Positions 1 through 12,712 of a stretch of 64,000 nucleotides of DNA are shown here, in pieces. Location: the NCBI GenBank assembly GCA_003508835.1, contig PUFA01000057.1, positions 10,366,501 through 10,430,500 of the forward strand, written 5' to 3'. The notes under the pieces were generated by a model. It saw nothing but the letters and a program-made list of their open reading frames with translations, had not been told where the DNA came from and searched no databases. The stretch's first letter is position 1, and each line of letters begins with the position of its first letter. The position numbers were made by a program, and so were the translations under genes. The DNA comes from Eonycteris spelaea. Its lineage: Eukaryota > Chordata > Mammalia > Chiroptera > Pteropodidae.

Positions 1-1879
1 ACAAGGCTTGCTTTAAGGCATAATCAGGCAGGTCTAAGGTGAGATTAAGATAGAGGAGAGAGGTGACTTGGAAAAATCTTGTGACAATATGCATTTCACT
101 TTCAAATATGCGTTTAGGTTCCAGAAATCAGAGGCCCACACCTCCCTATTCACAACTTGGAATTCTCAGGGTGAATCCCAAGTCTTAATAAAGAAAAGGC
201 ATATAGCTGTGTCAAAGGTTATAATCAACATTTCACTTTCTCTGTGTGGATTGTTATTTCTGAGATTCCATTTGAAAAATCAGACTATTAAAAGTAGTCT
301 ACTTGGCACTCAGCATACCTTCAGATACTCTTTTGCTGGCTTTCATAGTTCTTGGATGGCCAAAACACAAGTTGTTTATGGAGAGCACAATTGAAAAGGT
401 AAGCTTAAGAGTATACTACCAAAGAGATTTATGGGAAAGACTGCAGGAAAGATTCAGCATGTCCCATTCTTCCACAAAAACTCCAGGAAGTGCTGACAAA
501 AGTGTGTATGGGAGGGGAAACAAGACACAAAATTGTAAGTTTAATACACAGTGCACTTGCATACAATCTACTTCTCCTGAGCAAGATTCACAGAAAAAAA
601 AAAGATGGGAAATGAGCAATAATAAATAATGATAAAGTAAAATAAATACAATGTTAATAATTCCTATTGTGCTTGGGTGGTAGAATTATATCTTCAATCT
701 ACATTTTTTTCCTGCAGTATAGTGGTATCATTTTGTATCATTATTTTATGATTACACTTTTTATTATTTTATAGTGAAATATGTAGTAAGAATATTAGAT
801 CCAGTGTCATAGAAACTTTAACAAAATAACTTGTACAGATGTTCATTCAATTCTCACACTTAAAGGAGATCAGCAAAGCTATCGTTCAACAGCATTTTTC
901 CTTACCTGTGTTAGAAGGTGGACTGTGTTCTTTCTTGAGTTGAGGGACGACAGGAATATTCATGCCAACCACAAACGGTGATTTCCTAACACCTAACATA
1001 GTGCAGGAGAAAAAGAAAGACTCTGTCCTCAGGATACTGTCTGGAGTAATTTGACACTCAGATCTTTCTCTGTGCACATAGAATTGAATAGCTATTTGGA
1101 AGGCCGAGTGTAGTTATGGATTGTTCATCTTTTATGGGCTTGACTCCACTCTCATCTGTGTGGGGTCTGTGGGGAGGCCAGTTCTCTGCCCACTCAGGTC
1201 CAAGTTTTGACAGATTTCTGGTATATACTTGGCATCCTGTCTGCCATTTTTGAGTTTTTAAGCACATTTCTGGTATGTGGGACTATTACAGCAGGTAATT
1301 AAAGTAATTGGAAGAGATAAAAATAAAGAAACAGCAACTTTTAGTAGCAATAATAACATGTCAATGGGAGTGAGAATAAACTCCCCTTTGAGGGATGCCT
1401 AAATTAGATACATCTGCATTTGTGGCCCTTCAGGCTATTTCATACTTTTGGATATTATTCTTGGAGGAAATTCCTGCAGAAAAGGCAAGCAGTAAACTTC
1501 ACCAAGAACAGGAGTGGTGGACAGTCAGTCACAGACCTGGAGAATCAGCCCCCTACCATTCCTTCTAGGAACTCTTTGCTTTACACAGAGAGATAATTCA
1601 AAAGTGGCTCCATTAGATCTATAAGTTACTGACTACTTTCTTGGATAAACAAACATGCTTCCAATAAGTATGAAAGGATGAAGCATCTGACAGATGTGGA
1701 GATCAGAGTTTAGCCAGGCTTGGATTTTAGTCTCATGCTTACAAAGCAGTTGTTTTGCTTCTTGTTTCCATCTAAAAGTGATATGGGGTGGGAGGCTCTG
1801 TGTAAACATGAAAGAATAACGTATAACTTGCTCTGACATCACACAGTGACAATTAAGACAAGTTTATATATTTTTGGTC
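1..1879. other. Unassigned unique sequence, no gene seen
   Basis: No repeat, exon or RNA gene could be recognised here. Reading frames are at most 108 codons and resemble no protein I know. The base composition is AT-rich and ordinary for mammalian intergenic or intronic DNA. A diverged repeat missed by eye is possible. Confidence 0.5.
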
Positions 1880-1957
1880 CATTAATCAATTATTTTAATG
1901 AGTATTTACTATATTCCAGATGGTAGAGATACGGCCCTGAACAAGGTAGGCAAAGCC
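1880..1957 (-). repeat. L2 3'-end fragment
   Basis: Read on the plus strand, this stretch has the reversed L2 tail: an 'AGTATTTACTATATTCCAGA' block (positions 1901-1920) followed by 'GCCCTGAACAAGGTAGGCAAA'-like sequence. It corresponds to the common L2 3' UTR around 'gtgaacaaaacagacaaa'. It is short and diverged, so only the class is supported. Confidence 0.55.
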
Positions 1958-2640
1958 ATGTGCTTAGAAAGATTATTTTCGTCTACCTCCTCCCTTCTTC
2001 TCTGAGAGCTTCCAGCAGAATTTGTTTTCCCTATGTTTTCAAGTCTCCTTTCAACCATGTTCCAGGAATTTACAAGTGCTAAAATCCCATTCCAAACGAA
2101 TCCACATTTCACCCTTCAGAAATCTGCTGGGAGGGATGGACTAAAACCCAAGAAGAGTTCTGCCTGTGTTGACCCAGAATTGATAGGAAAACCAACGTCT
2201 CAGTCCTTTAAAGCAGTCAGCATGACATCAGCAGAATACATCTGACCAGAGTGCAGCCACACAGGAGCTCTGTCCCACATTTATAATATCTAGAGTATTG
2301 GTTTTCCATCAAACAGGTACTGGGGGATTCTAGCTTTGAAAAGACAGAGGAGAATGGCAGGGAAGTGCTCCTACTAGCAGTGCGTACTGGCTTTAGAACC
2401 CTGTCCTGTGTGTGTCAGAACACGGAGATTGGTACATAGGGAGTGCTCAGCTCTCAGGTGTCTGGGATGTATCTGTCCATATTCTCTCTTTCAGTTTTAC
2501 TTCCAAAAGTAATTCCAAAAGAAGGATCATGAAGCATCCTGAAAAGGAGGGAACTACATTTTACAGGAAGGAGTAGCTTATTACAGAAATAGCGACCAAC
2601 TGGGACTGGGGTAGTTAACCAGGCCTGGGACCACCCCTCA
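1958..2640. other. Unassigned sequence
   Basis: No recognised element. Both strands carry open frames of about 70 codons around 2033-2245 that look like chance: no domain, no codon signature, and overlapping antisense frames. Confidence 0.45.
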
Positions 2641-2775
2641 AATCTTTATGTGCATAGGAATCCCCTGGGGATCTTGTTAAAATGCAGATTCAGATTCTGC
2701 AGATCTTAGGGAAGTGCTTGGGAGTTTGCATTCTAACAAGCTTTCAGGTGATGTTGCTGCTACCAGTTTCTGACT
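2641..2775 (+). mobile_element. MER5A-like hAT-Charlie non-autonomous element
   Basis: The order of landmarks matches the MER5A consensus: 'GAATCCCCTGGGGATCTTGT', then 'AAAATGCAGATTC', then 'TTCTAACAAGCTTTCAGGTGATG' shortened by divergence. This is an internal-deletion derivative of a Charlie-type hAT DNA transposon and encodes nothing. Divergence is high, as expected for a pre-eutherian-radiation element. The outer terminal repeats are too decayed to place the ends exactly. Confidence 0.85.
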
Positions 2776-4914
2776 ACAGGCCTTAAAGGCCTTATTCTCT
2801 CACTCATCTTTCAGACTGTCCCAAGCTGGATGTTGAGATGTGATCTGATAAAATGAGCAGTGTTAAGGCCATCTTCACCGTCTGTCAGTTTCTCCCTCCC
2901 ACCCTTCTCTAGCCACCTTGGCGTTCCTCACCACCAGGATTCACTTTCCCACAGGACTCAGAACTCTGCAGTCTGAAATAAACACACTCCAAGCAGAGCT
3001 CCCTATCACACATTGTTAGCACCCCCAACACTTCCCGCACCTTCTTTCCTGGGCCAAGTTTTCCGGAAAGAGGAATCTCCCTAACTGGGGAAGAGAAGGG
3101 TCATGCAGCAATTATCAGTTTGCAACATGGAAACTGTCATTTTTCAAGCTTGGAAAAATAGCTTAAGCGAAGTTTCAGCTACAATCGCACTGCACCAGCT
3201 AAGACCCACTGAGGTCCCTTAACTTACTCTACTTAAGGAAGAGGCCCCAGGGATCCCAGGTTTATCCTGCCTTGATTCCTAGGCACTGGGCCTGCCCTGA
3301 TCCTGTCCCAAACATTCTCCAGCCTGTAGATCCCAATATGCATTTTAAAGAAGTAAAAGAGAAAGATCAAAAGGAAGAGAAAGTGATAATAAGATTCCCA
3401 TTTTTTGAGTTTCCAGTGGGGTTTGCATGTCCTCCTCCTGGAAAAGACCTGGGACTCTTGTGACAGCAACTGGGCATGGGGGTTTTCTTCCACAGAATTT
3501 GACCCTGCTGAACTGGCACTGCTTGTATGAGAAACAGAACGTGACCTGTAGTAATGAAAACTGAACCCACAGACAACACCCAAATTAACCTCCCTGTTAA
3601 GAAACACAGTTTCCCTTGCTTTGTCACCCAATTATCTTCTAACATACATATTAAGAAATATTTAGAAATTAAAATCTGAGTCTCAACAGTGAGCAGAATT
3701 TGAAAATTCACGATATTTCCTTAATGTTTATTCTATTTGCAATATGCACTCATAATTAGTGCTAAGACCATCTTTCCGTTGTGGGAATTTAAATAAGGCA
3801 TTCATTCTGAAAGGAGTCTCTTCCTTCCAGGTAAGAACTGCTGAAAGGGAGGGAAAGTTTTTTTCTGTAGGCAAATCCTTCTTATTTTTACCATATTAAT
3901 AAAAGCACATGAAGGATTAATGTAAACACACTAAGAATTTCAGACCAAGTACTTAATCTATGTTTGATGTTAAAGCAGTGTGAATTGTGGATAAGAAAGC
4001 TGGTGAGAAGATTGTATTAAGCTGCTTTGAGATCCCTGGATGGAATTGATATAAAGTATAACTCTATTTTCCAGTTCTTCCTTTGGCACCCAGCTATTAA
4101 ATCTCCCTATACGTTGCCTCTGTCAGACTAAAGGATTAAAATAGATACTGCTGACTTTGAATGTATTGTTCACAAAGAAAAATTATAAGTGCTGCATAAT
4201 ATTCTCCAGAGTAGTCTACATAATAGGTCTATACCTTTCAAAATCCTGAGTTTAGCTCTTCCTTTTAAGAGTGAAACCTGATAAATTCATTCCTCTAAGT
4301 CTTCAAAATAAAGTGCTAACTAAATGCTAATGAAGAGGACCACCTGGTCCTGGTGGGAGTTCTGCATCTCAGACTTGAGATCCACTCCCCAATCCTTAGA
4401 GTTGCATAGAAACTAGAAAGGGAAGGTTTATCTATATTTCCCTGTTTCTCTCATTCTTTTCTCCCTTTTAATGTGTTGGATTTAGAAATACAGAAGTTTT
4501 TCTTTATGTTCACTTCTCAAGTTCCATGTACCCCAAGTGACTTGGATCTTGGAGTATGAAGAGATCCTGTGGAAGGGGCTAACATCTGCCTCAGGCTAGA
4601 TGTTTCAAGCAAGCCTTTCCCAGGTGGGTTGCCCTAGGAATGGGAGTGAGAGATGTCTCGGGTCACCCAGCTCTTCAATCCCAGCCCAGGCTCTCTGACC
4701 CAAATCTTGACCTATTTCCACCTTATAATGTTTTCTTCCTTCTGAATAAACATTCCTTCAGTAAGATGGGGAAGATAACAGAAGCATGAGAGAAACGAAA
4801 ATACGCTCAGGTAGTTTTCAGCTATCATTATGTGTGCACACGCACATGCATATAGTTGTCTACAATATGCCTAAGATCATAATTCAAGAAGAATATGATT
4901 ACATAAACAATAAC
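2776..4914. other. Unassigned sequence, no gene seen
   Basis: About 2.1 kb in which I recognise no repeat. A minus-strand frame of 132 codons (3233-3631) overlaps another minus-strand frame of 114 codons and a plus-strand frame. It shows no domain and no resemblance to a known family, and is best read as chance. Confidence 0.45.
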
Positions 4915-5215
4915 CCAATTTTATTGTATATTGTACAGCTATTATAAAGAATGATATAAATATCTATGAAATCATATGGAAATTATATCTGTTTTATGAT
5001 GAAGGGTTAAATAGTTGCAAATATGGGTAATTTGATTTAATTTTTATAAAAATGAACTTTGTTTATCTATGCATAGAAAAAATTTGAAGGTCACGCACAA
5101 AACTGTTCACAAAGACATCCCCAGAAGCTGGGACTTGGAGCTGTTGGGAGACTTTCACTTTCTACTTTACATATTCTTCATTTATTACAATTGTATCTAA
5201 TGTTTTGTCATTAAA
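4915..5215 (+). mobile_element. Old L1 (L1M-type) 3' UTR fragment
   Basis: The stretch follows the order of an old L1 3' end: 'ACAGCTATTATAAAGAATGA' near 4936, a block ending in 'TATGCATAGAAAAAATTTG' near 5070, 'AAAACTGTTCACAAAGACAT' near 5099, then a TTTCACTTTCTACTTTACAT block and an AT-rich tail. It is heavily diverged and non-coding. The assignment to an L1M 3' UTR rests on consensus memory. Confidence 0.6.
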
Positions 5216-7919
5216 TAATATTAAATAAACAAACATTGAAATGCATAGTCTTTGCTACTGGCTAGCTCACAGGCTGCACACAAATATCTCTGGTCCTTAT
5301 TAATCAAAACATACACTTTTCTGCAGCTTGTTTTAGATAAAATGAGCAAGTTTGCTCCAGGAGCATAGATCATATTTGCAAGAAGAGAATCAATTGTGAA
5401 CACCCACGGGCCAGAAGTTAGGTAGGAAAAAGAAACCACTAAGTTTTAATAAATCTGACCTAATTTTAAAAACAAAAATGTGAATGCCACAGTGCAGACT
5501 TAAAGAACTAGCTAGTACTTAAATTGCTTATGGTCCTCAGGAAGTGAATGGATTGAAATGCAGCTTCTCTGTGGTTGAGCATAATTAATATTTATGACTG
5601 CAGAAGAAAATTAAATAAGGCAAATAGTGTAATTTTAAACAGCTTGTGGTCATGGTTAGCAGGACTCACAACAAATTCAGAAGTGAGAAGTGAATGTGCT
5701 GTGGGGATGATGTGGTTTCAATTTTCTTCATTTCTCCATTCATTTTTATGCTGCATGAGACTTCCATCACTGACATCTTGGAATGCTACAGTGACTGACT
5801 GCTTCACTTATCTTTTTTTGCACTGTTCTCTTTGTCTTTGTGACTGTCTAAAGGAAGATTTTTTTTTTTTTTGAGGGGGAATGGTTTATGTCCAAAGATG
5901 TTAGTTCTGGAACCATCTATAAGTGTTCTGTTGGGCATTTCTAGGGTGTGTATCTGCCATTTACTGATTCTTTTCATGCTTAGACGTTTTGAATTTCTCC
6001 ATCTTGTGAGCTGGGAATTGATAAGATAGCATTAATTCCTGTAATGGAAAACCCAGACCACAGAGTTGGTTCAAATTCTACTTGCAAATATATGTTTATT
6101 GAAGGAATGGCTGGCTAGATGGTTGGCTAGATGGATGGGCAGATGGAAAAATAGAGGATAAATACTATGTGACTGATTTTTAAACTCATAGTTTACCTGC
6201 GAAAACTGGTTTGGGAGGGACAAATCAGATTACAACAAATCCTAGGTGAATGCTTTTTAAACTTGAACTGATGGCTTATTAATATGTTGTGGGATCAGTT
6301 TACTTCATTGAAACTATCATTAAATAAAGGAAAGGAATAGAATAAACTAAGTGTATGTCACATAGTAAAGCCATGTGCAGTGTTGAAAAACCTCTGTTTC
6401 CATTATAAATGTGTGTGTTATCTGAATCAGGAAGGGAATATACATTTCTTACTGTGGGCTCTCATCTAAAAAGCCTGAAACACAGGGTACACTGGGGAGT
6501 GAGGACTCATTAGCGCCCCCTGCAACACAGCTTCAGATTTCTCAGCTACTGCATGGGATATTAGCAGGGAGACACCTTCATGGATTAGGTGAAGACAAAA
6601 CGGGTTGAGGCACATAATAATGGCTTAGCCTGGCATCTGGCATATTGAGAACAGTTGATCAATGTTGCTTTTCCTCTCTTGCATCCTGAGCAGTTTTCAG
6701 CATTACACTGGAGAAAGATCTTAATGCTTACACAGAGAGATGCATTATAGTCCTATATTTTACAATATGTCTTCTCAACTCTAACCAAAAAGAACCCACT
6801 TAAAAGCTAAATAACTTGCTCAAAGTGACACTACATATTAGAAAAGATCATTCTCATCTCTGAGTGATATAAGAGTTGTGCTGAGCTCTAGACCAACAAC
6901 TGTTCCACGATTAGCAACTGTCTTCTACCCACTTGTGACTCTTCTTAGCCAAGAGCTAGACCTTGGCTTCAACTCCATGGCTTTTCCTCCCTTTGAATGC
7001 TAAACTCAGCATTTAATTTTTTTGTTTTGACAATAACCCCCAACCTTTTCCTGCTTCTAATTCTTTCTGAGCCCTTTACTACATGCTAAAACTATCCCTC
7101 TTTTTCCTGTCCTCTTCCTGAAGTCATTTGTTCCAGAAAGCCTCAGCTTCCAAGTGTTTTTGCAACTCCCCTCTTTACCTTTCCCTCTACATTCCCCTTT
7201 TCTCCATGCATAAAGCCATCTTCCACATAAATGATGTTCTCCAGGTGATCTGAATCTGGCAGAAGCCTCCTTCATTCATCTTCACAGAAGGACCCTCAGT
7301 CACCAGAGCCAGCCTGCCACTGTTCTTCCACTGGCTGCTTCAGATCAGCTTGGGGGAACTGCTCTGGGGTGGAACATTTCCCAAATTTCAGCCATTAGAT
7401 AAATAAACAAAAACCCTAGATTTCTGCCTTGATTTATTTTAGGTAACTTGAAGATCTCATACTCTTAGCCTGGCTAAGATAGCCACCTGTTCCATAAAAG
7501 AATAGACACCTTGCTGTTATAGAAAATTCTTTTCCCATGGGACCTGGTTAGTTGGTGAGAAGGGAGGTCCTCATGATCAGCAGTTGTTTTGCTCATTGCT
7601 TGGAAAAACAGAAGTCAGGTTGGTAAAAGACAGCAGAATCAAAAAGCAAGGCAGGAGCACCTCAGGGTGGCTGGAGAGGAGTATGCGCTTCTTAAATTTC
7701 TGATAGCATTGTTCAGTGATATTCTTTTCCTTCAATGCTATTTTAGCACATACATCCATATCATATTTTAATTTGCTTTTGGGATCTTCCATGTTGACAC
7801 ATATAGAATGACCTTAATTTACATTGCTATGTAACACGAATATTCCATTTTTCTTTTGCCAATCGACTGTTGTCAGTGTCTCAGGTGACTTCTTCAGAGG
7901 CAGAGCCTTAAAGGGGGAC
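5216..7919. other. Unassigned sequence
   Basis: No recognised interspersed repeat in 2.7 kb. It holds a T-rich run near 5860-5872 and a short GGCTAGATG-type tandem near 6108-6145. Small overlapping frames occur on both strands, none supportable as a gene. Confidence 0.45.
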
Positions 7920-8270
7920 ACAAATGTCATGTGCATGTAATTTATTAAGGTAGTGGTTTCAGGAGAAGTCAGTAAGGGGGTGAAGGAAGGTGGAAGATTC
8001 AAGCAAAGCACATCTCAGGCAAAGCCCTGCAGAGAGGAACTGCAGCCTGATCCCACAGGAGTCTCCGGTTTAAGTGAGTCCTCACTCCTGTGCCTTCCTT
8101 GTTTTGGGTCATACATTCCCAGGCACTTGGATCTCTTTGTGGGAGAATACCAAGTGGCCTCCAGAGTCCAAAGGCAGGATCTGATAGAGACTGTAAGTCC
8201 CGCACCAAATGGCAAAAATGGAACAGAGGGAAGATGGGTGGTGTATGCACAATTATATGTTATAGGAGGA
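7920..8270. repeat. Unclassified dispersed repeat, LTR-like
   Basis: A TTTATTAAGG block, then AGGAGAAG, then purine-rich 'GGGGGTGAAGGAAGGTGGAA', resembles stretches near 9.94, 33.5, 42.65 and 55.76 kb in this window. The reversed TTTATT could be the polyadenylation signal of a minus-strand LTR. Several overlapping open frames cross this region on both strands. They reflect its higher GC content rather than coding function. Confidence 0.35.
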
Positions 8271-8277
8271 TTGCAAA

Positions 8278-8500
8278 TTTTGCTATTATAAAGAGTACTG
8301 CAATGAATACTTGTGTGCACATCCGTGTATGGATATTACTGTGTTTCTCTAGTGCGTGGAAGTTCTGGAAAGATTCACACCATACCCTATAATGGTTATC
8401 TCTGGGGAGAAAGGGGGGTTACACTGAGGTGACGGGTGTTAAAAGAAACTTTGCCCTTATCTGTAATGTCCTAATTTTCTTTAAAGAGAATGTACCCACC
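8278..8500. mobile_element. Two small L1 fragments, opposite orientation
   Basis: Positions 8278-8340 read as reversed L1 3' sequence ('GCAATGAATACTTGTGTGCA'). Positions 8358-8500 read as forward L1 3' UTR ('TCTGGAAAGATTCACACCAT', then 'GGTTATCTCTGGGGAGAAAG'). Both are short and old. The orientation flip may reflect two insertions or an inversion, and the two cannot be told apart here. Confidence 0.5.
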
Positions 8501-8834
8501 TGTTGGTTGTGCATTTAAGTTATGCTAAAATATTTCCAAGAGCATCAACCAATTAAAATACTAGTAGTTCTAGTCAAGAGTCAAGTCTAGCCTCTTCTTG
8601 CTCGGAGCTTCTTCCTTTGGGCTGCAGCCAGTAGTAGCAGTGATAAGACACAATTCTCCCTTGCTTACAGCCTCAAGAATTTAGAATTCTGTGATCCTCA
8701 AGCTCCTGATGTGGCCCTCATTCTTTTCAATTTCTGCAACAGTTGTGATAGGAGGTGTAAATTAATCCTGGTCTTAGCTCTCATTTACAGGCACAGTTAT
8801 TCATGCTCTCAGAGTAGCTCAGCCAATATGCATT

Positions 8835-9345
8835 TGACAAATATTTACTGAATTTCAAGTATGCCCATGGGTTTGCTTGTAGGTACCTTCAAGGAGTTGG
8901 GAGCTGACCAGACATAAACACAATGCATTGTGGTACTATGCAACAAGTCACGCACCCTCAAGATAGCAGTGATATGATTTTCCTTGGATAGAAGTATACA
9001 GTGCCTCTTGCCCTAGAGGCTATTGGAAGAAGAAGAAGTGTTTGTAAGGCTCAAAGGCACCAAAGGCTACTCTGGTGGAGGGAAATGCCAGTGCAAGGGA
9101 ATGAATGAGCATGTGCAACGTTGTGGGTGTATCCGAACTGCGTGGTCTGACCAAACAGCAGGGGCCTGACTCGGCAGCAGGGCTGGGGAAGGGACATCCA
9201 GGAGAGGCAGCCAGCTGTTAGAAGAAGGGAGAATTGCCAGAGGATCTGTAGGCTAAGGAGTTTAGCCTCTTTTTTGAGGATGGGAAGCCACCAAAGGTTT
9301 GTTCTCTTGGCAGTGCGGTGGGCAGTAAGGTTAGACCAAGGTCAC
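8835..9345 (-). mobile_element. L2 LINE fragment, minus strand
   Basis: The plus-strand text runs backward through L2: the reversed 3' end ('CAAATATTTACTGAATTTCA'), then a reversed mid-part around 9070-9120 with 'GAATGAGCATGTGCAACG', then 'GTAGGCTAAGGAGTTTAGCC' followed by 'GATGGGAAGCCACCAAAGG'. The last block is the reversed L2 region near 'ccttttgatggctcccca'. Indels and stops show it is long dead. The 64-codon minus frame at 9218-9412 overlaps it and is incidental. Confidence 0.65.
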
Positions 9346-9941
9346 CACTCAGCTGTACCTTGTTAAGGAAGGGCTTCTTGGCTGGTTGCTGATAGTGCCA
9401 TCCACAGGTCACTCAAAACTATCAGCCCCTTCAGGGTCAACTTGTCTCTAGAGGTCACAGCAGTTCTTGGGTAGCCAACATCCAATATCAATGCATGAGA
9501 GTATACAAAGGCCCAGACATTTCAGTCCAACTCTAGATATAACTGTGGGTTATACTGGCTTAAAGCCCCCCAAGGGGTCTCCAAGACTGATTTGGGGCTT
9601 CGATTTCTCCCTCTGCACATTCCCACTTTCTCCCTTCACACTCCAGCCTCTCTGCCAGGCATTGACCCCATTGATTCTTTATCAACCTGACATATGCTCA
9701 GCTCCAACTTAGACTCTGCCTTCAGGGAACCCCGCTGAGACACTGGAACTGATATAAGTTGGGGGACTGCTTATCTGGAGCCAACATTTTATGGTTTCAC
9801 TATACAGTAATGGAGACAGACTAGTTATGGAAGAAGAGATCTACCTTTGGCTTCTGGTGGTCTCTTCAGAAAACTCCAACCTGATACAGGAAAGCATCAG
9901 GTAAAACGAAAATATGGAACTGGTGGTCAAAAGATCTGTTT
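9346..9941. other. Unassigned sequence
   Basis: No repeat was assigned. An 81-codon plus frame (9467-9712) is proline- and leucine-rich with no recognised domain. Confidence 0.4.
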
Positions 9942-10169
9942 CTTAGTCTTGGCTCCCCCAGAAGTAGATCCAAGGATTTAAATGCAAACAGTGTGTTTGC
10001 ATTCACAGGAAACACTAAAAATAAGTTAGGAAGTGAGTCCAAGAAGGGAAGGTGGCCACTAAAGGATAGGTGATTGAGCTATACTACCATGGACAACTGA
10101 GGCTTAAACTGCCAGGGCCTCTGGAACTTACACTTCAGAGATATTCCTACCAAGTGTGGAGGGAGCTAA
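9942..10169. repeat. Unclassified dispersed repeat, LTR-like
   Basis: Begins 'CTTAGTCTTGGCTCCCCCAG' and shares its opening (a CCCC(C)AGAAG-(C/T)AGA(C/T)C core) and its later 'AGGAAGTGA'-type blocks with the copy at 55.76 kb. It ends where the GATATA microsatellite begins. I cannot assign a family name. Confidence 0.4.
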
Positions 10170-10230
10170 GATATATATATATAGAGAGAGAGAGATATAG
10201 ATATAGATATAGATATAGATATAGATATAG
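10170..10230. repeat. GATATA / GA microsatellite
   Basis: A short AT run and a GAGAGA run lead into about six units of the hexamer GATATA. Read as protein it gives the alternating Tyr-Arg tail of a 65-codon frame (10070-10267), which is an artefact. The same hexamer, in the opposite orientation, forms the longer array at 54.98-55.13 kb. Confidence 0.95.
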
Positions 10231-11432
10231 CAACTTCTGTCAGTCCTTGATTGACAGCTACTACTGAGGAATCTTACTTTTCTAGCACTTTGTAGTTCAG
10301 TGGGGGAAGAGTAGGATTCTATTGCCAGAAAACACCCTCAAACACAAAGTTACAGATGCTGGAAATGAAAGTTGGGGTTAGGGGATATATTCAGGGCCCT
10401 GACATCATTTGTTTAAGTTCTAATGTCTCCATCTCTTAATGGCAAGAGATTGGAGTGAATCATCTGCATCCACCAAAATCTCTCTTTTGCCAACTATCTC
10501 TAGAACTATTAAATGAGCTGCTCAGGAAAATGCCTCAGAATTTAGTACTATTTACCTACTTTTTAGGGATAACATCTAGGAACAGTGAGGCCAATGTCAA
10601 CGAGAGGGCTGATAGCATTTAGAGTTTTTCTGTCTCCACTGCAATACTCACTGAACCATAAAGCTTTACATTACTTGAAGGAAGGCTGGTGTAAATGTCC
10701 AGTTTGAGAAGAAACCTTTAAAACTGCATTTCCAACAGTGTGAAAGAGTCAGTTGAAGTACTGAGTAATGGTGAACTTTGTTCCCTATTAAATAGAAAGT
10801 AAACTATTGCCTTGCTTCCTGGTGAGATGATTCACTTGTAGTGAAAGGCGGCTTGTGATAAAATTATATCACCAAGGAAAATCCTCCTATAAAGGCTGAC
10901 TCTCTAGCTACTCTCTAAACCCTAGAGGCCAGAAAGCATAATATCCTGGGGGCTCAAATAGGATATAGATCATAGAGGAAAGCTCTTATAATTTAACTGT
11001 AAGCACTTTGGTGCAAAACCTGGACTGTATAATTCCCACCATGTGTGAGGAAAGACATCCGATTTTCAGGATCGTTTCTACAAAGTAGTGATGGAATTTC
11101 TCCAATTCTTGTAAGAACTCTCACTCCTTGAGTCTCAAATTTACTTTCAATAGAAAGCCTTTGATTAGATTCCCATGAAGTTAATGGGACCTTAAATCAG
11201 TCACAAGACCCTTCAGAATTATCTGTAAATTCTGCCCTTTCTCTTCTTTTCTTTTTTCTTTTTTTATTACTATCCCAATGGTCCTTTCTATAATTGAGTT
11301 CTATGTTCTAGACATTAACCATTTAAATTTTTGAACTTAGATAACATCTGAAGGACTACTTCCCTTTTTCTAATCTCATTTTGGACAGTACTGAATAATA
11401 AGTAAAGCTTTAACTCCCTGTAGTTAAAAATT

Positions 11433-11433
<1 letters not shown>
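10231..11433. other. Unassigned sequence with a pyrimidine-rich stretch
   Basis: No interspersed repeat was recognised. A pyrimidine-rich run lies at about 11233-11275. There are no coding frames of note. Confidence 0.45.

Positions 11434-11470
<37 letters not shown>
11434..11470. repeat. (CA)n microsatellite
   Basis: An uninterrupted run of about 18 CA units on the plus strand, flanked by unique sequence. It is pure enough to be polymorphic and long enough to adopt left-handed DNA under supercoiling, as is known for CA/TG repeats in general. Confidence 0.98.
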
Positions 11471-11473
<3 letters not shown>

Positions 11474-12487
11474 ATATTACATACTTTATGATCTGAGCAT
11501 AAAAATAAAGAGCTGCACCTTTAATTTTATTCAATCACCAGTACAACAGTGCTAAAAGAATTTGCATGTTTGAAGGAATGTTCAGAACAACCCTCATAAT
11601 GAATTCTCCAGTGGTCTTTGCAGAAGAATTGGTATTCATCCCAATGGATGGTGTCTGCTGCAGGGTCTATATTCTCTGAGCATACTGATTGGACATCAGT
11701 GCTCAGCAGCAGCCAATCATAAGGTGTCAGAATGGAGGCTTCCATTTTGGCTGGACTTGGGAAGGCAGGAAGGGATGAGTTGAGTGACCAGCAGTAACTG
11801 GTTGAAAGTGGGTGTGTGTGCAGTTGTTGAGGGGTAGGCGGTGGGCCTGGATTTTTTCCCTTAAATAATCTCTTTATTAGAGAACACCCTCTTTCCTAGA
11901 GTTTGAAAACCCAGAGGTATCCTTTTCTTGGTTTTATGTAGGCAATTGCACGGATCACTTCTTTTTCTTCTGGGAAAGTGTGCTGGAAAATTAACTGGGA
12001 AAAGAATGGTTGGTCATCAGATTGGTAGGAAATTCTACACTAAAATATTTCATAGCCTGCGCTAAAACTGCAGCATATCCCCAGTACCAGGAGTAACTAT
12101 GGTTGAGTTTATTTAAAATTTAACAAGAAAATATGAAGACACACCACTAGTACATATTGGAACCACTGTTTCTCAGAGGGTTGTGTGAAAAGGAGCTGGA
12201 ATGGGGGCTGGGAAAATCTCATCTTTGCTTTAGCCTTACTCATCAGCACCACCTCTTCTTTGCAACTGTGTCAACATGGTGAGCAGGACCTTCTCTGCTA
12301 GTCATTATCTTTGATGTCTGGGGATTCCTGTCCCTCTATCCCCACAAGTCCCTCTTCAGCCCCCTGCTGAGAATTTTTTCCCTTCAGGGCTCTGCCAGGG
12401 TTGCTCCTCTCTGAGGCTTATCATCAACTCTAACAGGTGTTCCAGACCAAAGGTTTTCATAAAGTGAGGAGATAAATTGATGGATGT
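11471..12487. other. Unassigned sequence
   Basis: About 1 kb with no recognised repeat or exon. Confidence 0.45.
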
Positions 12488-12712
12488 CAGTGGTAAAGAG
12501 CATGAGATTCAGAATCAAGACCTTGACTTGATTATCTGATTCTGCCACTTATAAACTAGGTACCCTTGGCTAGGTTATTTAGCCTTCCTAAGACTTGCTT
12601 GCTTCATCTCTCAAAGGAGATAATGGTTATTCCTTCTTCTAAGCATTGTGGAGCTCATGCCTATCATGCACCTAGTGATGGCTCACAGTAAGCCCACTAA
12701 AGGTATTAATCA
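12488..12712 (+). mobile_element. MIR SINE, plus strand
   Basis: A nearly complete tRNA-derived MIR. It opens with the 'GTGGTAAAGAGCATGAGATTC' type head, then 'GATTCTGCCACTTATAAACT', 'CCTTGGCTAGGTTATTTAGC', 'CATCTCTCAAAGGAGATAAT', and ends in the 'GGCTCACAGTAAGCCCACTA' tail corresponding to 'ggcacatagtaagcgctcaa'. The order of head, conserved core and LINE-derived tail is intact. It is non-coding and inactive. Confidence 0.93.

Noticed and set aside
3233..3711. Overlapping minus frames of 132 and 114 codons
   Set aside because: Two phases of the same strand open together plus a plus-strand frame. No domain or splice-consistent structure.
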